DNA of 64,000 bases. It comes from Pseudomonas sp. PSE14. Lineage in GTDB: Bacteria; Pseudomonadota; Gammaproteobacteria; Pseudomonadales; Pseudomonadaceae. The notes beneath the pieces are model-generated. The model had not been told where the DNA came from, made no database searches, and was given only the letters and a program-made list of their open reading frames with translations. Numbering within the stretch: the first letter of the stretch is position 1; each line of letters opens with the position of its first letter. The stretch covers positions 4,278,001-4,342,000 of the forward strand of contig NZ_CP115669.1 in NCBI RefSeq assembly GCF_029203285.1, in the 5' to 3' direction. Positions 18,879-28,628 of the stretch are shown one piece after another. The position numbers were made by a program, and so were the translations under genes.

Positions 18879-21800
18879 TCAGACGGTGTCGGTCTTGATC
18901 GCGTGGTCGCCGAGCAGGCCGTTGAGCACCTGTTGGGTATCGCCCGCCGAGAGCACGCCATTGCCCGCATGGCCGGCGTACTTGGCGGACAGGTCGACGT
19001 TGGCCAGGTCGATGGTCTGGGTCACCGGGCCGGTGCCAGTGGGCATGACCCCGATGCTGGTGGTGCCGGAAGTCACCGTAAAGTTCAGGTAGTGCGCCAA
19101 GGACGAAGCCGTGGCGGTCTCTCCCTGCAACAGGTCGGTCAGGTTCAGCGTGTCACCTTCGGCGATGTTGAAGTCCTTGATCACATCGTGACCGGTGTCG
19201 CCGGCCTTCCACACGAACTCATCCGCACCGGTACCACCGAACATGATGTCGTCGCCGGGGCCACCGATCAGCTTGTCGTTGCCGCCCTGACCGAACATCA
19301 GGTCGTTGCCGGTGCCCCCTTCGAGGATGTCATTGCCGCCACGGGGATCGCCGGCGACGTTGAGCTCCTGGGCATGGGCGGCGATGTAGTTGAGCAATTG
19401 CCCGGTGGACGGCGCGGTTCCGCCATTGGTTGCGGTCAGGTAGTCCACCAGTCCCTGGAGGCCGGCACCGTTGTGCGTGCCCGCGGCATGGCCTGCCCAG
19501 CTCAGGTTGTCGGTGTTGATGGAGTCACCGAAGAGGATGTCGTTACCTGCCCCCCCTACCAGGTGATCATTCCCGACCGGCTGCGCGGCCCCGCCTTTAT
19601 CCCCCACCAGCACATCGCTGCCATTGCCGCCCACGATATCGCCGCTCTTGTCGGCGTCGGTCGGGTTCGGAATGGTGTGCTGGGTTGTCGAGGAACCGCT
19701 GTCGTCGGCATTGCTGCCCACTACCAGCAGGGTTGGGGTGTTCATTTCCAGGCCGAGATTCAGGCTGGCATGGTCACCATCGCCATCAGTGACACCCACG
19801 CCGAAGTTGAGCGTCAGGTCCGGCGGCAGCACGGCGCGATCGGCCGACAGGGTCTGGACCCGGTAATCGCCATCGTTGCTGCCCAGTATCACCGTGCTGA
19901 AGCCAGTCTCCGCCAGCTGAGCGGCCGAGCCGGTGAGGAAGTGCCCATTGGCCAGCAGGTTCCAGGTCGTCGTGTCGCCCTCGCCAGTACCGGCTGGCGG
20001 TACGAAGGTACCAGTGGCCAGTATCGCCCCGGCCGCACTCAGTACACTCCAGCTGAGAGTGTCCCCGGTAGAGAGTTTCTGAACCTTGAAAGTCGCGTTA
20101 TAGACGGTATCGCTGAAGGCAACGTTGAGCAGCTCACCTTTGTCGATCGTGTTGTTGTCGATCCCCATGCCGTTGGTTGACGGGTTCACCAGGTGACCGG
20201 CAGTGGTGGTGAAGGTTGCGCTGAGTCCGGACGACGTCAAGGTGAACGAAGGTGCCGGCCCGCTGGCATTGATCGTGGTCAGGTCGTACCCCACCTCGGC
20301 AGTCGGCCGCGAGTTGACCACATCGAAGCTGTAGGTGCCGTTGCTGTTGATCTGGAGCGTGAAGAACGGCTGGTTGTCAGCATCCAGGGCGGTCAGCAGG
20401 GAGCCGCCACCCGCCAGGCTGGTGACCACATAGTGCAGGCCGCTGGGCGCCGTGTTGCCGCTCAGGTCGAAGCCGCCGGGACCATCGGCGCCGAAGTTGA
20501 CGTCCAGGATGCCCTCCAGGTGGAAGCCCTTGGCATCGAAGACGTTCTGGGTGAGCGGCTGGACATTCACCACCGGGCCGTCGTCAAGGAAGGTTAGCTT
20601 GCCGCCCAGGTCGAGGTTGATGCTCTTCGCATCGAGATCACCATCGGTCACGGTCGCTGTCAGCGACAGCGCGTTGCTGGCCAGGCTGACCGGGTCGTTC
20701 GGGTTACTGGTATCGCCATGCCGCAGCGCCATCTGCTGGTCGAGCGTCAAGCTGCCGGTCGCAGCATCTAGGGTCACGACGAAGGCGGTCGCCCCGCTGG
20801 CGTTGCCAACACGCCCTTCAACCTGGGTGTCGCTGACCTTGACCAGGACGATGGCCGTGCCATTGGTGACCGACAGGCCGCTGAGAGCGCCATTGGTGAC
20901 GGTCAGGCTGTAGCTCAGGCTGCCGCCGTCGGCACCGGTGGCAGCGCTGAAGGCCGTGCTGAAGTTGGCCGTGGCATTGGTGCTGAGATTGGTTTCATCC
21001 ACCGTGAGTTGGCCGTTGAAGCCAGCCGCCAGGTTGATGCTCGGACCGTCGTCGAGGAAGGTGATCTTGCTGCCCAGGTCGAGGCTGATGCTCTTCGCGT
21101 CCAGGTCGCCGTCGGTCACGGTGCCGGTCAGCGAAATCACACCGTTATTCAGGTGCACCGCATCGTTCGGATCGCTGGCATTGCCGTGCTTGAGCGCCAT
21201 CTGCTGGTCGAGCTTCAGCTCGCCGGTCGCGGCATTGAGCGTCAGGGTGAAGGCGGTTGCCCCACCGATGCCGCCAACCCGGCCGTCGACCTGGGTGGCG
21301 CTGACCCGCACCAGCACGATGTCGGTGCCGTTGGTGGTCTGCACCCCGCTGAGGGTGCCGGTGGTCGCCGTCAGGCTGTAGCTCAGGCTGCCGCCGTCGG
21401 CGCCAGTCTGGGCGCTGAAGGCCGTGCTGAAGTTCACCGTGGCATCGGTGCCGAGATTGGTCTCATCCACGGTCAGTTGACCGTTGAAGCCGCCTGCCAG
21501 GCTGATACTCGGACCGTCGTCGAGGAAGGTGATCTTGCCACCCAGGTCGAGGCTGATGCTCTTCGCATCGAGGTCACCGTCGGTCACCGTGCCGGTCAGC
21601 GAAATCACACCGTTATTCAGGTGTATCGCATCGTTCGGATCGCTGGCATTGCCATGCTTGAGCGCCATCTGCTGGTCGAGCTTCAGCTCGCCGGTCGCGG
21701 CATTGAGCGTCAGGGTGAAGGCGGTAGCTCCACCGATGCCGCCAACCCGGCCGTCGACCTGGGTGGCGCTGACCCGCACCAGCACGATGTCGGTGCCGTT

Positions 21801-24800
21801 GGTGGTCTGCACCCCGCTGAGGGTGCCGGTGGTCGCCGTCAGGCTGTAGCTCACACTGCCACCATCGGCGCCGGTCGTGGCGCTGAAAGCCGTGCTGAAG
21901 TTGGCCGTGGCGTCGGTAGCAAGCGTGGTCTCATCCACGGTCAGTTGGCCGTTGAAGCCACCCGCCAGGCTGATGCTCGGACCATCGTCGTGGAAGATCA
22001 GCTTGTCGCCCAGATCGAGACTGACACTCCGGCTATCGAGGTCGCCATCGGTCACGGTGGCAGTCAGCGAAAGCTTGCCGCCGGCCAGGTGTACGGTGTC
22101 ATTCGGGTCAGTGGCATCTCCATGCTTGAGCGCCACTTTCTGGTCGAGCGTCAGCTGGCCAGTGGTTGCGTTCAGCGTCACGGTGAAGGCGGTTGCCCCA
22201 CCGATCGAGCCAACCCGGCCGTCGACCTGCGTGGCGCTGACCCGTACCAGCACGATGTCGGTGCCGTTGGTGGTCTGCACACCGCTGAGGTCGCCTGTGT
22301 TCGCCGTCAGGCTGTAGCTCACACTGCCGCCGTCATTGCCGGTCGTGGCGCTGAAGGCCGTGCTGAAGTTGGCGGTGGCATCGGTAGCGAGCGTGGTTTC
22401 ATCGACAACCAGTTCGCCGTTGAAGCCAGCCGCCAGGTTGATGCTCGGGCCATCATCGTAGATGACCAGTTTGCTGCCCAGATCGACCTGGGCGCTGTCC
22501 GAGTCACCGTCCTGGTCGGTGATGGTGGCGGTCAGGGTGATCTTCCCGGCGGCCAGGCTCAGCGGTTCGTCCAGGTTGGTCGGGTCCGGATGGTAGAGCG
22601 CCAGTCGCTGGTCCAGCTCCAGTGCTCCGTTATCCTCCCGGACGACGAAGGCGATGGCGTTACTGCCCTCGACGCGGCCGACCACGCTGCCGTCCTCGTT
22701 GAACAGCAGGACACGGTGGCCCGTGGCACTGTCACGCACGCCGCTGTCGGTACCATTGACGGTGCTGACGGCGTAGGTGATCGAGCCCGCGCCATCGGCG
22801 CCGAAGTGGGGACTGAACAGCTGGGATACCAGGCTGGACTCGACGCGAGCGTCGTTGGCCAGGTTGGACTCATCCACGACCAGTCGGATATCGGCCTGGC
22901 TGTCCACCTGGATGCTCGGACCATCGTCGTGGAAGACCAGCTTGCTACCGAGATCGAGACTGATGCTCTTCGCATCGAGATCGCCATCGGTCACGGTGGC
23001 GGTCAGCGAGAGCTTGCCGCCGGCCAGCTGCACGGTGTCATCCGGATTGCTGGCGTCGCCATGTTTGAGCGCCATCTGCTGGTCGAGCTTCAGCTCGCCG
23101 GTAGTCGCATTCAGCGTCAGGGTGAAGGCAGTTGCGCCAGAGGTATTTCCGACCCGCCCTTCGACCTGGGTAGCGCTGACACGGAATAGCACGATATCGG
23201 TGCCATTGCTGGTCTGCACACCGCTGAGATCACCGCTGTTGGCCGTCAGACTGTAGGTGACGCTACCACCATCGGCGCCGGTCGTGGCACTGAAAGCCGT
23301 GCTGAAGTTGACCGTGGCATCGGTACCCAGCGAGGTCTCATCCACAACCAACTGGCCGTTGAAGCCGCCCACCAGGCCAATGCTCGGACCATCGTCGTGG
23401 AAGGTCAGCTTGTCGCCCAGGTCAAGGTTGACGCTCTTCGCATCGAGATCGCCATCGGTCACGGTAGCGGTCAGCGAGAGCTTGCCGCCGGCCAGGTGCA
23501 CGGTGTCATTCGGGTCGGTGGCGTCACCGTGCCGGAGGGCCATCTGCTGCACGAGAGTCAGCTCGCCGGTGGTCGCGTTCAGCGTGACAGTGAAGGCGGT
23601 TGCCCCGCCGGTGCTGCCCACCCGGCCCTGAACCTCGGTGGCGCTGACACGGTACAGCACGATGTCGGTGCCGTTGGTGGTCTGCACCCCGCTGAGATCG
23701 CCGTTGTTGGCGGTCAGGCTATAGGTGACGCTGCCGCCGTCGGCACCGGTCGTGGCGCTGAAGGCGCCGCTGAAGTCGGCCGAGGCATCGGTGCCGAGGA
23801 AGGTCTCATCGACGACCAGCTCGCCATTGAAGCCGCCCACCAGGCCAATGCTCGGACCATCGTCGTGGAAGGTCAGCTTGTCGCCCAGTTCGAGGTTGAC
23901 GCTCTTCGCATCGAGATCGCCATCGGTCACGGTAGCCGTCAGCGAGAGCTTGCCGCCGGCCAGGTGCACGGTGTCATTCGGGTCGGTGGAGTCACCGTGC
24001 CGGAGGGCCATCTGCTGCACCAGCGTCATCTCGCCGGTGGTCGCGTTCAGCGTCACGGTGAAGGCGGTTGCGCCGCCGGTACTACCCACCCGCCCCTGGA
24101 CCTCGGTAGCGCTGACACGGTACAGCACGATGTCGGTGCCGTTGGTGGTCTGCAGCCCGCTGAGGTCGCCGCTGTTGGCGGTCAGGCTGTAGGTGACGCT
24201 ACCGCCGTCGGCACCGGTCGTGGAGCTGAAGGCGCCGCTGAAATCGGCCGTCGCATCGCCGCCAAGGGTGGTTTCATCGACGACCAGCTCGCCATTGAAG
24301 CCGCCTACCAGGCTGATGCTCGGACCATCGTCGTGGAAGACCAGTTTGTCGCCCAGGTCGAGGCTGACGTTCCGGCTGTCGAGGTCGCCATCGGTCACGG
24401 TGGCGGTCAGCGAGAGCTTGCCGCCGTCCAGGTGCACGGTGTCATCCGGGTTACTGGCATCGCCATGCCGGAGCGCCACCTGCTGCACCAGCGTCATCTC
24501 GCCGGTGGCGGCATTCAGCGTCACGGTGAAGGCGGTGGCCCCTCCGGTGCTGCCGACCCGACCCTGGACCTCGGTAGCGCTGACCCGCACCAGCACGATA
24601 TCGGTGCCATTGGTGGTTTGCAGACCGCTGGGGGTACCATCGATGGCATTCAGGCTGTAGGTCACGCTAGCGCCATCGGCACCGGTCGTGGCGCTGAAGG
24701 CCGTGCTGAAGTTGACTGTGGCATCGGTGCCGAGCGTGGTTTCATCCACGACCAGTTGGCCGTTGAACTGACCATTCAGGCTGATGCTCGGACCATCGTC

Positions 24801-27800
24801 GTGGAAGACCAGCTTGTCGCCCAGTTCGAGGTTGACGCTCTTCGCATCGAGATCGCCATCGGTCACGGTGGCGGTCAGCGAGAGCTTGCCAGTATCCAGG
24901 TGAACGGTGTCGTCCGGATTGCTGGAGTCGCCATGCTTGAGCGCCATCTGCTGGTCGAGCTTCAGCTCGCCGGTCGCGGCATTGAGCGTCAGGGTGAAGG
25001 CGGTAGCCCCACCGATGCCGCCAACCCGGCCGTCGACCTGGGTGGCGCTGACCCGCACCAGCACGATGTCGGTGCCGTTGGTGGTCTGCACCCCGCTGAG
25101 GGTGCCGGTGGTCGCCGTCAGGCTGTAGCTCACGCTGCCCCCGTCGGCGCCGGTCTGGCTGCTGAAGGCCGTGCTGAAGTTGGCGGTGGCATCGGTGCCG
25201 AGCGTGGTTTCATCCACCACCAGTTGGCCGTTGAATTCGCCGGTCAGACCGATGGACGGACCATCATCATGGAAGACCAGCTTGCCTCCCAGGTCGAGGC
25301 TGGCGCTTTCGCTGAAGAAGAAACCATCGCTCACCGTGGCGGTCAGCGAGATCTTGCTGCCGGCCAGTTGCACGATGTCGTCCGGATTACTGGCATCGCC
25401 ATGCCGGAGCGCCATCTGCTGGTCAAGTTTCATGTCGCCCGTGACAGCGTCCAGGGTCAGGGTGAAGGCGATCGGACCACCGGTGCCGCCAACCCGGCCC
25501 TGTACTTCGGTGGCACTGACGCGCAGCAGCACGATGTCCGTGCCATCGGTGGTCTGCAGGCCGCTGGAGGTGCCGTTGGTGGCAGTCAGGCTATAGGTCA
25601 GGGTGAGGTTGCCGGAGCCACTGGTGGTGCTGAAGGCGCTACTGAAGTTGAGGCTGGCGTCAGCATCCAGGTGGGTTTCATCCACGACCAGTTGGCCGTT
25701 GAAGTCGTTCAGGGTAATGGTCGGGTTCTCATGGTGGAAGCTCAGTCGGCCGCCCAGGTCGAGGCTGACGCTCTTGCTGTCGAGGTCGCCGTCGGTGATG
25801 GTCGCAGTCAGCGAAAGCTTGCCGCTGCCCAGATGCACGGTGTTGTCCGGATCGTCCGGGCTATGCCGCAGAGCGATCCGCTGATCGAGGGTCAATTCGC
25901 CGGTGGTCGCGTTCAGCGTCACGCTGAAGACCGTCAATCCATCAATGCTGCCGACCCGGCCTTCGACCTGAGTGGCACTCACCCGCACCAGTACGATGTC
26001 GGTGCCGTTCCCGGTCTGCAGGCCGCTGAGGTCGCCGGTGTTCGCCGTCAGGCTGTAGTTCACGGTGGCGCCGTCGGCGTCGCCTCGGGAGCTGAACGCG
26101 CCGCTGAAGTTGGCCGAGGCATCGCTATTGAGCGAGGACTCATCCACCAGCAGATGGCCGTCAAAGCCACCCACCAGATTGATGTCCGGACCGTCGTCAC
26201 CGAAGATCAGCCGGTTGCCCAGGTCGATCTGGGCACTGTTGGTGTCGCCATCCCGGTCGGTGATGGTGGCGATCAGGCTGATCTTGCCGGCGTCGAGGTT
26301 CAGCACGTCGTGTGGATCGGTCTGCACCGGATGCACCAACGCGCGCTGTTGATCGAGAGTGATCGCGCCGTTACTCAGGGTGACGCTGAAGGCCACCAGA
26401 TTGGTGCCCTCGACACGGCCGACCACCCCGCCATTGCCATCGTTGAACAGCAGGATACGGTTGCCTGTCTCAGTGTCCTTCAGGCCGCTGTCCGTACCGT
26501 CGGCAGTGCCAACCCGATAAGTGACCGAGCCGGCGCCATCTGCGCCGAAGCTCGACTGGAACAGCCCCGCCACATTGTCGAAGGTGGCGTTCTGATTGAG
26601 ATCGGTCTCATCGACCCTGAGAATCGGCCCGCGCTCCTCGGTCAGCGAGATGCTCGGACCGTCATCGGTGAAGCTGACACGGCCACCCAGATCCAGCGAA
26701 CTGGTGGACGTAGCGGTATCGCCGTCGCGGTCGGTGACCACCAGGGTCCCCTGCATACGCACCAGGCCCGAATCGAGCACGGCGAGTTGACTGGCGAAGT
26801 TGCCTTCGCTGCCCGGCAGCGCATGGTCGATCGCGCTGAACTGGGTCAGGGTGACCACACCGGTGCTGCCGTTCACCGACAGCGAGAAGACGGTGTTCTC
26901 CGCAGTGATGCCGGCGGCGCTGGCGGATGTGGAGGCAACGATCACACCTCCCACGTTGTACAGGAAGACAGTGGAACCGCCGCTGGTCAATCCGGAGTTG
27001 CTGCCATCGGCGCCGGCCAGCTGGAGGCTGTAGCTCAGCGTGGTACTGCCGGCACCGTCGGCCCCATAGTTGGCGTTGACCTGGAAGGCCGCGCTGAAAT
27101 CGGCACTGTTGCTATCGGACGCAGCGCCCAGGGTGGCGGCGTCGTGCGTCTGCAATGCACCGTCCACACCGCCGTTGGCGGACAGCGAAGCATTCGGCAA
27201 GGCGTCGACGATGCCGACCACCAGGTTGCTGGTGCTGGTGCCCCCGGTGCCGTCAGTGATGGTGTAGGGCACGTTGAGGGTCAGGGTGTCCTGGCCTGAG
27301 CCCGGATGATCCACCGGCTGCAGCAGGGTGAGTTCGAAGGCACCAGTGTTGACGTTGGTCAACGTCAAGGTGAACACAGGGGTGCCATTGGCGCTGGCAG
27401 TGAGCGTATGGCCGTCGGGGCTCACGCTGTACGTCAGCGGCACGCCGCCGGACGTCAGGTTGGGCAGGCCGGCTGTGCCCCAGGTGAAACCACCTACGCC
27501 ATTGGTGCCGAAGTCGTAGTTCAGACTGCCGCCCAGCGTCGCGCCGCCGGGTCCGCCCAGAGCATTTTCGCCGATACTGATGGCGCCGGGACCAGAGCTG
27601 GCCGCCTCATCGAGTGGCGCGGCAACGCGGTCTTGCGGGAACAGTGGACCCCAGGTGAGCGGGCCGGTGGGGAAGCCGATCTCCGGGCCGACATGCCCGG
27701 CAACTTCGGTCAGGAGTACGAAGGAGTGCCCGCCACCCGGTTTGCCATTGGCACCGCCAGCGGTGCCGGCGCTCGGGCCGGCAGCGGTAGCTTCGGCTGC

Positions 27801-28148
27801 CTTGGTCGGGTCCACACCGGCGGCGATTGCCGCTTGCAGGGCCTTCACGTCAGTGACGTCCTGCTTGCTCGGTGTTGCGGGCTGCTGGGCGACGGCCTGC
27901 TGTTGGCCGTCCTGTGCATGGTGAGCGGCAGACTGCAGCTGTGCGGTCATGGGGAGGGAGCTGTCGCGCCCGAGGGTGATTTCGCCGCCGCCGGCTATTT
28001 TCAGCACCACCGAGCCATGGGCACCGGTGACCAGCTGTTCACCAACGAATACCTTGTCTCCCTGGCTCAAAGGACGACGCGATCCATCGGCGGCTACCGC
28101 AAACACTTCGCCGACCACTTTACTGACGACACCCATCAACGTAGCCAT
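18879..28148 (-). CDS. Giant retention-module RTX adhesin (LapA/BapA-like), type I secreted
   Basis: A 3089-residue biofilm adhesin. Residues 1-65 form the retention module that plugs the outer-membrane pore (VVGEVFAVAADGSRRPLSQGD). It is followed by an Ala/Gln-rich linker with TAAG at residues 121-124, the motif cut by the periplasmic protease LapG in LapA. Residues about 315-2522 are 14 repeats of about 157 residues of the T1SS-143/DUF5801 kind. The C-terminal part has RTX nonapeptides (about 2835-2985, GGxGxD type, calcium-binding) and a type I secretion signal. I start at 28148, where GGAGGAAGG precedes MATLMGVVSK; the frame runs on upstream without homology. The secretion genes are divergent next door. 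The layout resembles bapA of P. aeruginosa and lapA of P. fluorescens, but no von Willebrand domain was seen. Confidence 0.92.
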   Translation of the reverse strand: MATLMGVVSKVVGEVFAVAADGSRRPLSQGDKVFVGEQLVTGAHGSVVLKIAGGGEITLGRDSSLPMTAQLQSAAHHAQDGQQQAVAQQPATPSKQDVTDVKALQAAIAAGVDPTKAAEATAAGPSAGTAGGANGKPGGGHSFVLLTEVAGHVGPEIGFPTGPLTWGPLFPQDRVAAPLDEAASSGPGAISIGENALGGPGGATLGGSLNYDFGTNGVGGFTWGTAGLPNLTSGGVPLTYSVSPDGHTLTASANGTPVFTLTLTNVNTGAFELTLLQPVDHPGSGQDTLTLNVPYTITDGTGGTSTSNLVVGIVDALPNASLSANGGVDGALQTHDAATLGAASDSNSADFSAAFQVNANYGADGAGSTTLSYSLQLAGADGSNSGLTSGGSTVFLYNVGGVIVASTSASAAGITAENTVFSLSVNGSTGVVTLTQFSAIDHALPGSEGNFASQLAVLDSGLVRMQGTLVVTDRDGDTATSTSSLDLGGRVSFTDDGPSISLTEERGPILRVDETDLNQNATFDNVAGLFQSSFGADGAGSVTYRVGTADGTDSGLKDTETGNRILLFNDGNGGVVGRVEGTNLVAFSVTLSNGAITLDQQRALVHPVQTDPHDVLNLDAGKISLIATITDRDGDTNSAQIDLGNRLIFGDDGPDINLVGGFDGHLLVDESSLNSDASANFSGAFSSRGDADGATVNYSLTANTGDLSGLQTGNGTDIVLVRVSATQVEGRVGSIDGLTVFSVTLNATTGELTLDQRIALRHSPDDPDNTVHLGSGKLSLTATITDGDLDSKSVSLDLGGRLSFHHENPTITLNDFNGQLVVDETHLDADASLNFSSAFSTTSGSGNLTLTYSLTATNGTSSGLQTTDGTDIVLLRVSATEVQGRVGGTGGPIAFTLTLDAVTGDMKLDQQMALRHGDASNPDDIVQLAGSKISLTATVSDGFFFSESASLDLGGKLVFHDDGPSIGLTGEFNGQLVVDETTLGTDATANFSTAFSSQTGADGGSVSYSLTATTGTLSGVQTTNGTDIVLVRVSATQVDGRVGGIGGATAFTLTLNAATGELKLDQQMALKHGDSSNPDDTVHLDTGKLSLTATVTDGDLDAKSVNLELGDKLVFHDDGPSISLNGQFNGQLVVDETTLGTDATVNFSTAFSATTGADGASVTYSLNAIDGTPSGLQTTNGTDIVLVRVSATEVQGRVGSTGGATAFTVTLNAATGEMTLVQQVALRHGDASNPDDTVHLDGGKLSLTATVTDGDLDSRNVSLDLGDKLVFHDDGPSISLVGGFNGELVVDETTLGGDATADFSGAFSSTTGADGGSVTYSLTANSGDLSGLQTTNGTDIVLYRVSATEVQGRVGSTGGATAFTVTLNATTGEMTLVQQMALRHGDSTDPNDTVHLAGGKLSLTATVTDGDLDAKSVNLELGDKLTFHDDGPSIGLVGGFNGELVVDETFLGTDASADFSGAFSATTGADGGSVTYSLTANNGDLSGVQTTNGTDIVLYRVSATEVQGRVGSTGGATAFTVTLNATTGELTLVQQMALRHGDATDPNDTVHLAGGKLSLTATVTDGDLDAKSVNLDLGDKLTFHDDGPSIGLVGGFNGQLVVDETSLGTDATVNFSTAFSATTGADGGSVTYSLTANSGDLSGVQTSNGTDIVLFRVSATQVEGRVGNTSGATAFTLTLNATTGELKLDQQMALKHGDASNPDDTVQLAGGKLSLTATVTDGDLDAKSISLDLGSKLVFHDDGPSIQVDSQADIRLVVDESNLANDARVESSLVSQLFSPHFGADGAGSITYAVSTVNGTDSGVRDSATGHRVLLFNEDGSVVGRVEGSNAIAFVVREDNGALELDQRLALYHPDPTNLDEPLSLAAGKITLTATITDQDGDSDSAQVDLGSKLVIYDDGPSINLAAGFNGELVVDETTLATDATANFSTAFSATTGNDGGSVSYSLTANTGDLSGVQTTNGTDIVLVRVSATQVDGRVGSIGGATAFTVTLNATTGQLTLDQKVALKHGDATDPNDTVHLAGGKLSLTATVTDGDLDSRSVSLDLGDKLIFHDDGPSISLAGGFNGQLTVDETTLATDATANFSTAFSATTGADGGSVSYSLTATTGTLSGVQTTNGTDIVLVRVSATQVDGRVGGIGGATAFTLTLNAATGELKLDQQMALKHGNASDPNDAIHLNNGVISLTGTVTDGDLDAKSISLDLGGKITFLDDGPSISLAGGFNGQLTVDETNLGTDATVNFSTAFSAQTGADGGSLSYSLTATTGTLSGVQTTNGTDIVLVRVSATQVDGRVGGIGGATAFTLTLNAATGELKLDQQMALKHGNASDPNDAVHLNNGVISLTGTVTDGDLDAKSISLDLGSKITFLDDGPSINLAAGFNGQLTVDETNLSTNATANFSTAFSAATGADGGSLSYSLTVTNGALSGLSVTNGTAIVLVKVSDTQVEGRVGNASGATAFVVTLDAATGSLTLDQQMALRHGDTSNPNDPVSLASNALSLTATVTDGDLDAKSINLDLGGKLTFLDDGPVVNVQPLTQNVFDAKGFHLEGILDVNFGADGPGGFDLSGNTAPSGLHYVVTSLAGGGSLLTALDADNQPFFTLQINSNGTYSFDVVNSRPTAEVGYDLTTINASGPAPSFTLTSSGLSATFTTTAGHLVNPSTNGMGIDNNTIDKGELLNVAFSDTVYNATFKVQKLSTGDTLSWSVLSAAGAILATGTFVPPAGTGEGDTTTWNLLANGHFLTGSAAQLAETGFSTVILGSNDGDYRVQTLSADRAVLPPDLTLNFGVGVTDGDGDHASLNLGLEMNTPTLLVVGSNADDSGSSTTQHTIPNPTDADKSGDIVGGNGSDVLVGDKGGAAQPVGNDHLVGGAGNDILFGDSINTDNLSWAGHAAGTHNGAGLQGLVDYLTATNGGTAPSTGQLLNYIAAHAQELNVAGDPRGGNDILEGGTGNDLMFGQGGNDKLIGGPGDDIMFGGTGADEFVWKAGDTGHDVIKDFNIAEGDTLNLTDLLQGETATASSLAHYLNFTVTSGTTSIGVMPTGTGPVTQTIDLANVDLSAKYAGHAGNGVLSAGDTQQVLNGLLGDHAIKTDTV
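19200..19645 (-). repeat. RTX calcium-binding nonapeptide repeats in the adhesin
   Basis: The encoded protein shows GGNGSDVLVGD, GGAGNDILFGD, GGTGNDLMFGQGGNDKLIGG and GGTGADEFVW. These are glycine/aspartate nonapeptides that form a calcium-loaded beta roll after export and mark type I substrates. An 80-residue insert without repeats splits the block. Confidence 0.88.
20577..27210 (-). repeat. Array of 14 large adhesin repeats (about 470 bp each)
   Basis: Each unit runs from an N-terminal ...VDET.L..DA..NFS.AFS segment through NGTDIVL.RVSAT.V.GRVG and LSLTATVTDGDLD to a closing DDGPSI. Units 1, 2 and 10 are a divergent subtype with FGADGAGS; the other eleven are alike. DNA of units 5, 12 and 13 is nearly identical over about 180 bp. 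The unit type matches the T1SS-143 repeat (DUF5801). Confidence 0.9.
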
Positions 28149-28628
28149 GAGTCCTTCCTCCGCTCCACTGACAACGCCGGGTCCACCGGCATGCAGCTGT
28201 CCGAAACAGGCCAAGGCACGCTTGTATTCGGATGTTGCGAAGAAAGTTGCGAAGGTGGCGAAAAGGACTAATGGCGTCTCAGCATCAAAAAGCCAGCGAC
28301 ATTTTTTTGTCACTCTGACGACGCTTTTTCCTGTCCTTCTGCTGTAGTCCCCGCCCTAACTGCTCCAAACCGTACCTGGCTTCTATTGCAAGCACCGTCC
28401 TCGCCCATACCCGGGAAATACCGGGGCTTGCAGGCTTAAACAATGTGCTGCTTTTCAGAGGTGTCATAAGATTTTTTCCGAATAAGCCTTGTGAAAAATT
28501 CTTCTGAGCTGTCTGGAAAGTTGTTCTTAGCTGTGATGTTACAGGCGTGAAACGCTTGATAAGAGAAAAAAGCCAATAAATTGGCGCACGAAGAGCATCA
28601 CAGGTAAGAGAACGCTAGGAGCAAAGCC
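28149..28628. other. 480-bp divergent promoter region between adhesin and secretion genes
   Basis: No gene is supported here. The sequence is markedly more AT-rich than its surroundings, especially 28460-28600. It holds the start-proximal ribosome site of the adhesin, a FleQ-box-like palindrome at 28572-28585, and AGGAGC before the TolC-like gene. The adhesin reading frame stays open up to 28313, but this part encodes nothing resembling a retention module. Confidence 0.7.
28572..28585 (+). promoter_or_regulatory. FleQ-box-like palindrome
   Basis: GCCAATAAATTGGC differs from the FleQ consensus GTCAATAAATTGAC only at two symmetric positions, and the change keeps the palindrome. FleQ is the c-di-GMP-responsive regulator of biofilm genes in Pseudomonas and regulates lapA in P. 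putida. The site is 44 bp before the secretion-gene start and could affect both directions. Confidence 0.55.

Noticed and set aside
20577-27210. Regular spacing suggesting a CRISPR or satellite array
   Set aside because: The units are about 470 bp, in frame, and encode a known adhesin repeat.
21009-27299. Very long plus-strand open frames opposite the adhesin (1300 and 726 codons)
   Set aside because: They are mirror frames produced by the repetitive GC-rich adhesin codons. Their translations are His/Gln/Gly-rich repeats with no family resemblance, and there are no ribosome sites.
28149-28313. Upstream extension of the adhesin frame (55 codons)
   Set aside because: The retention module begins at the inner ATG, which has a strong ribosome site; the extension is untypical.
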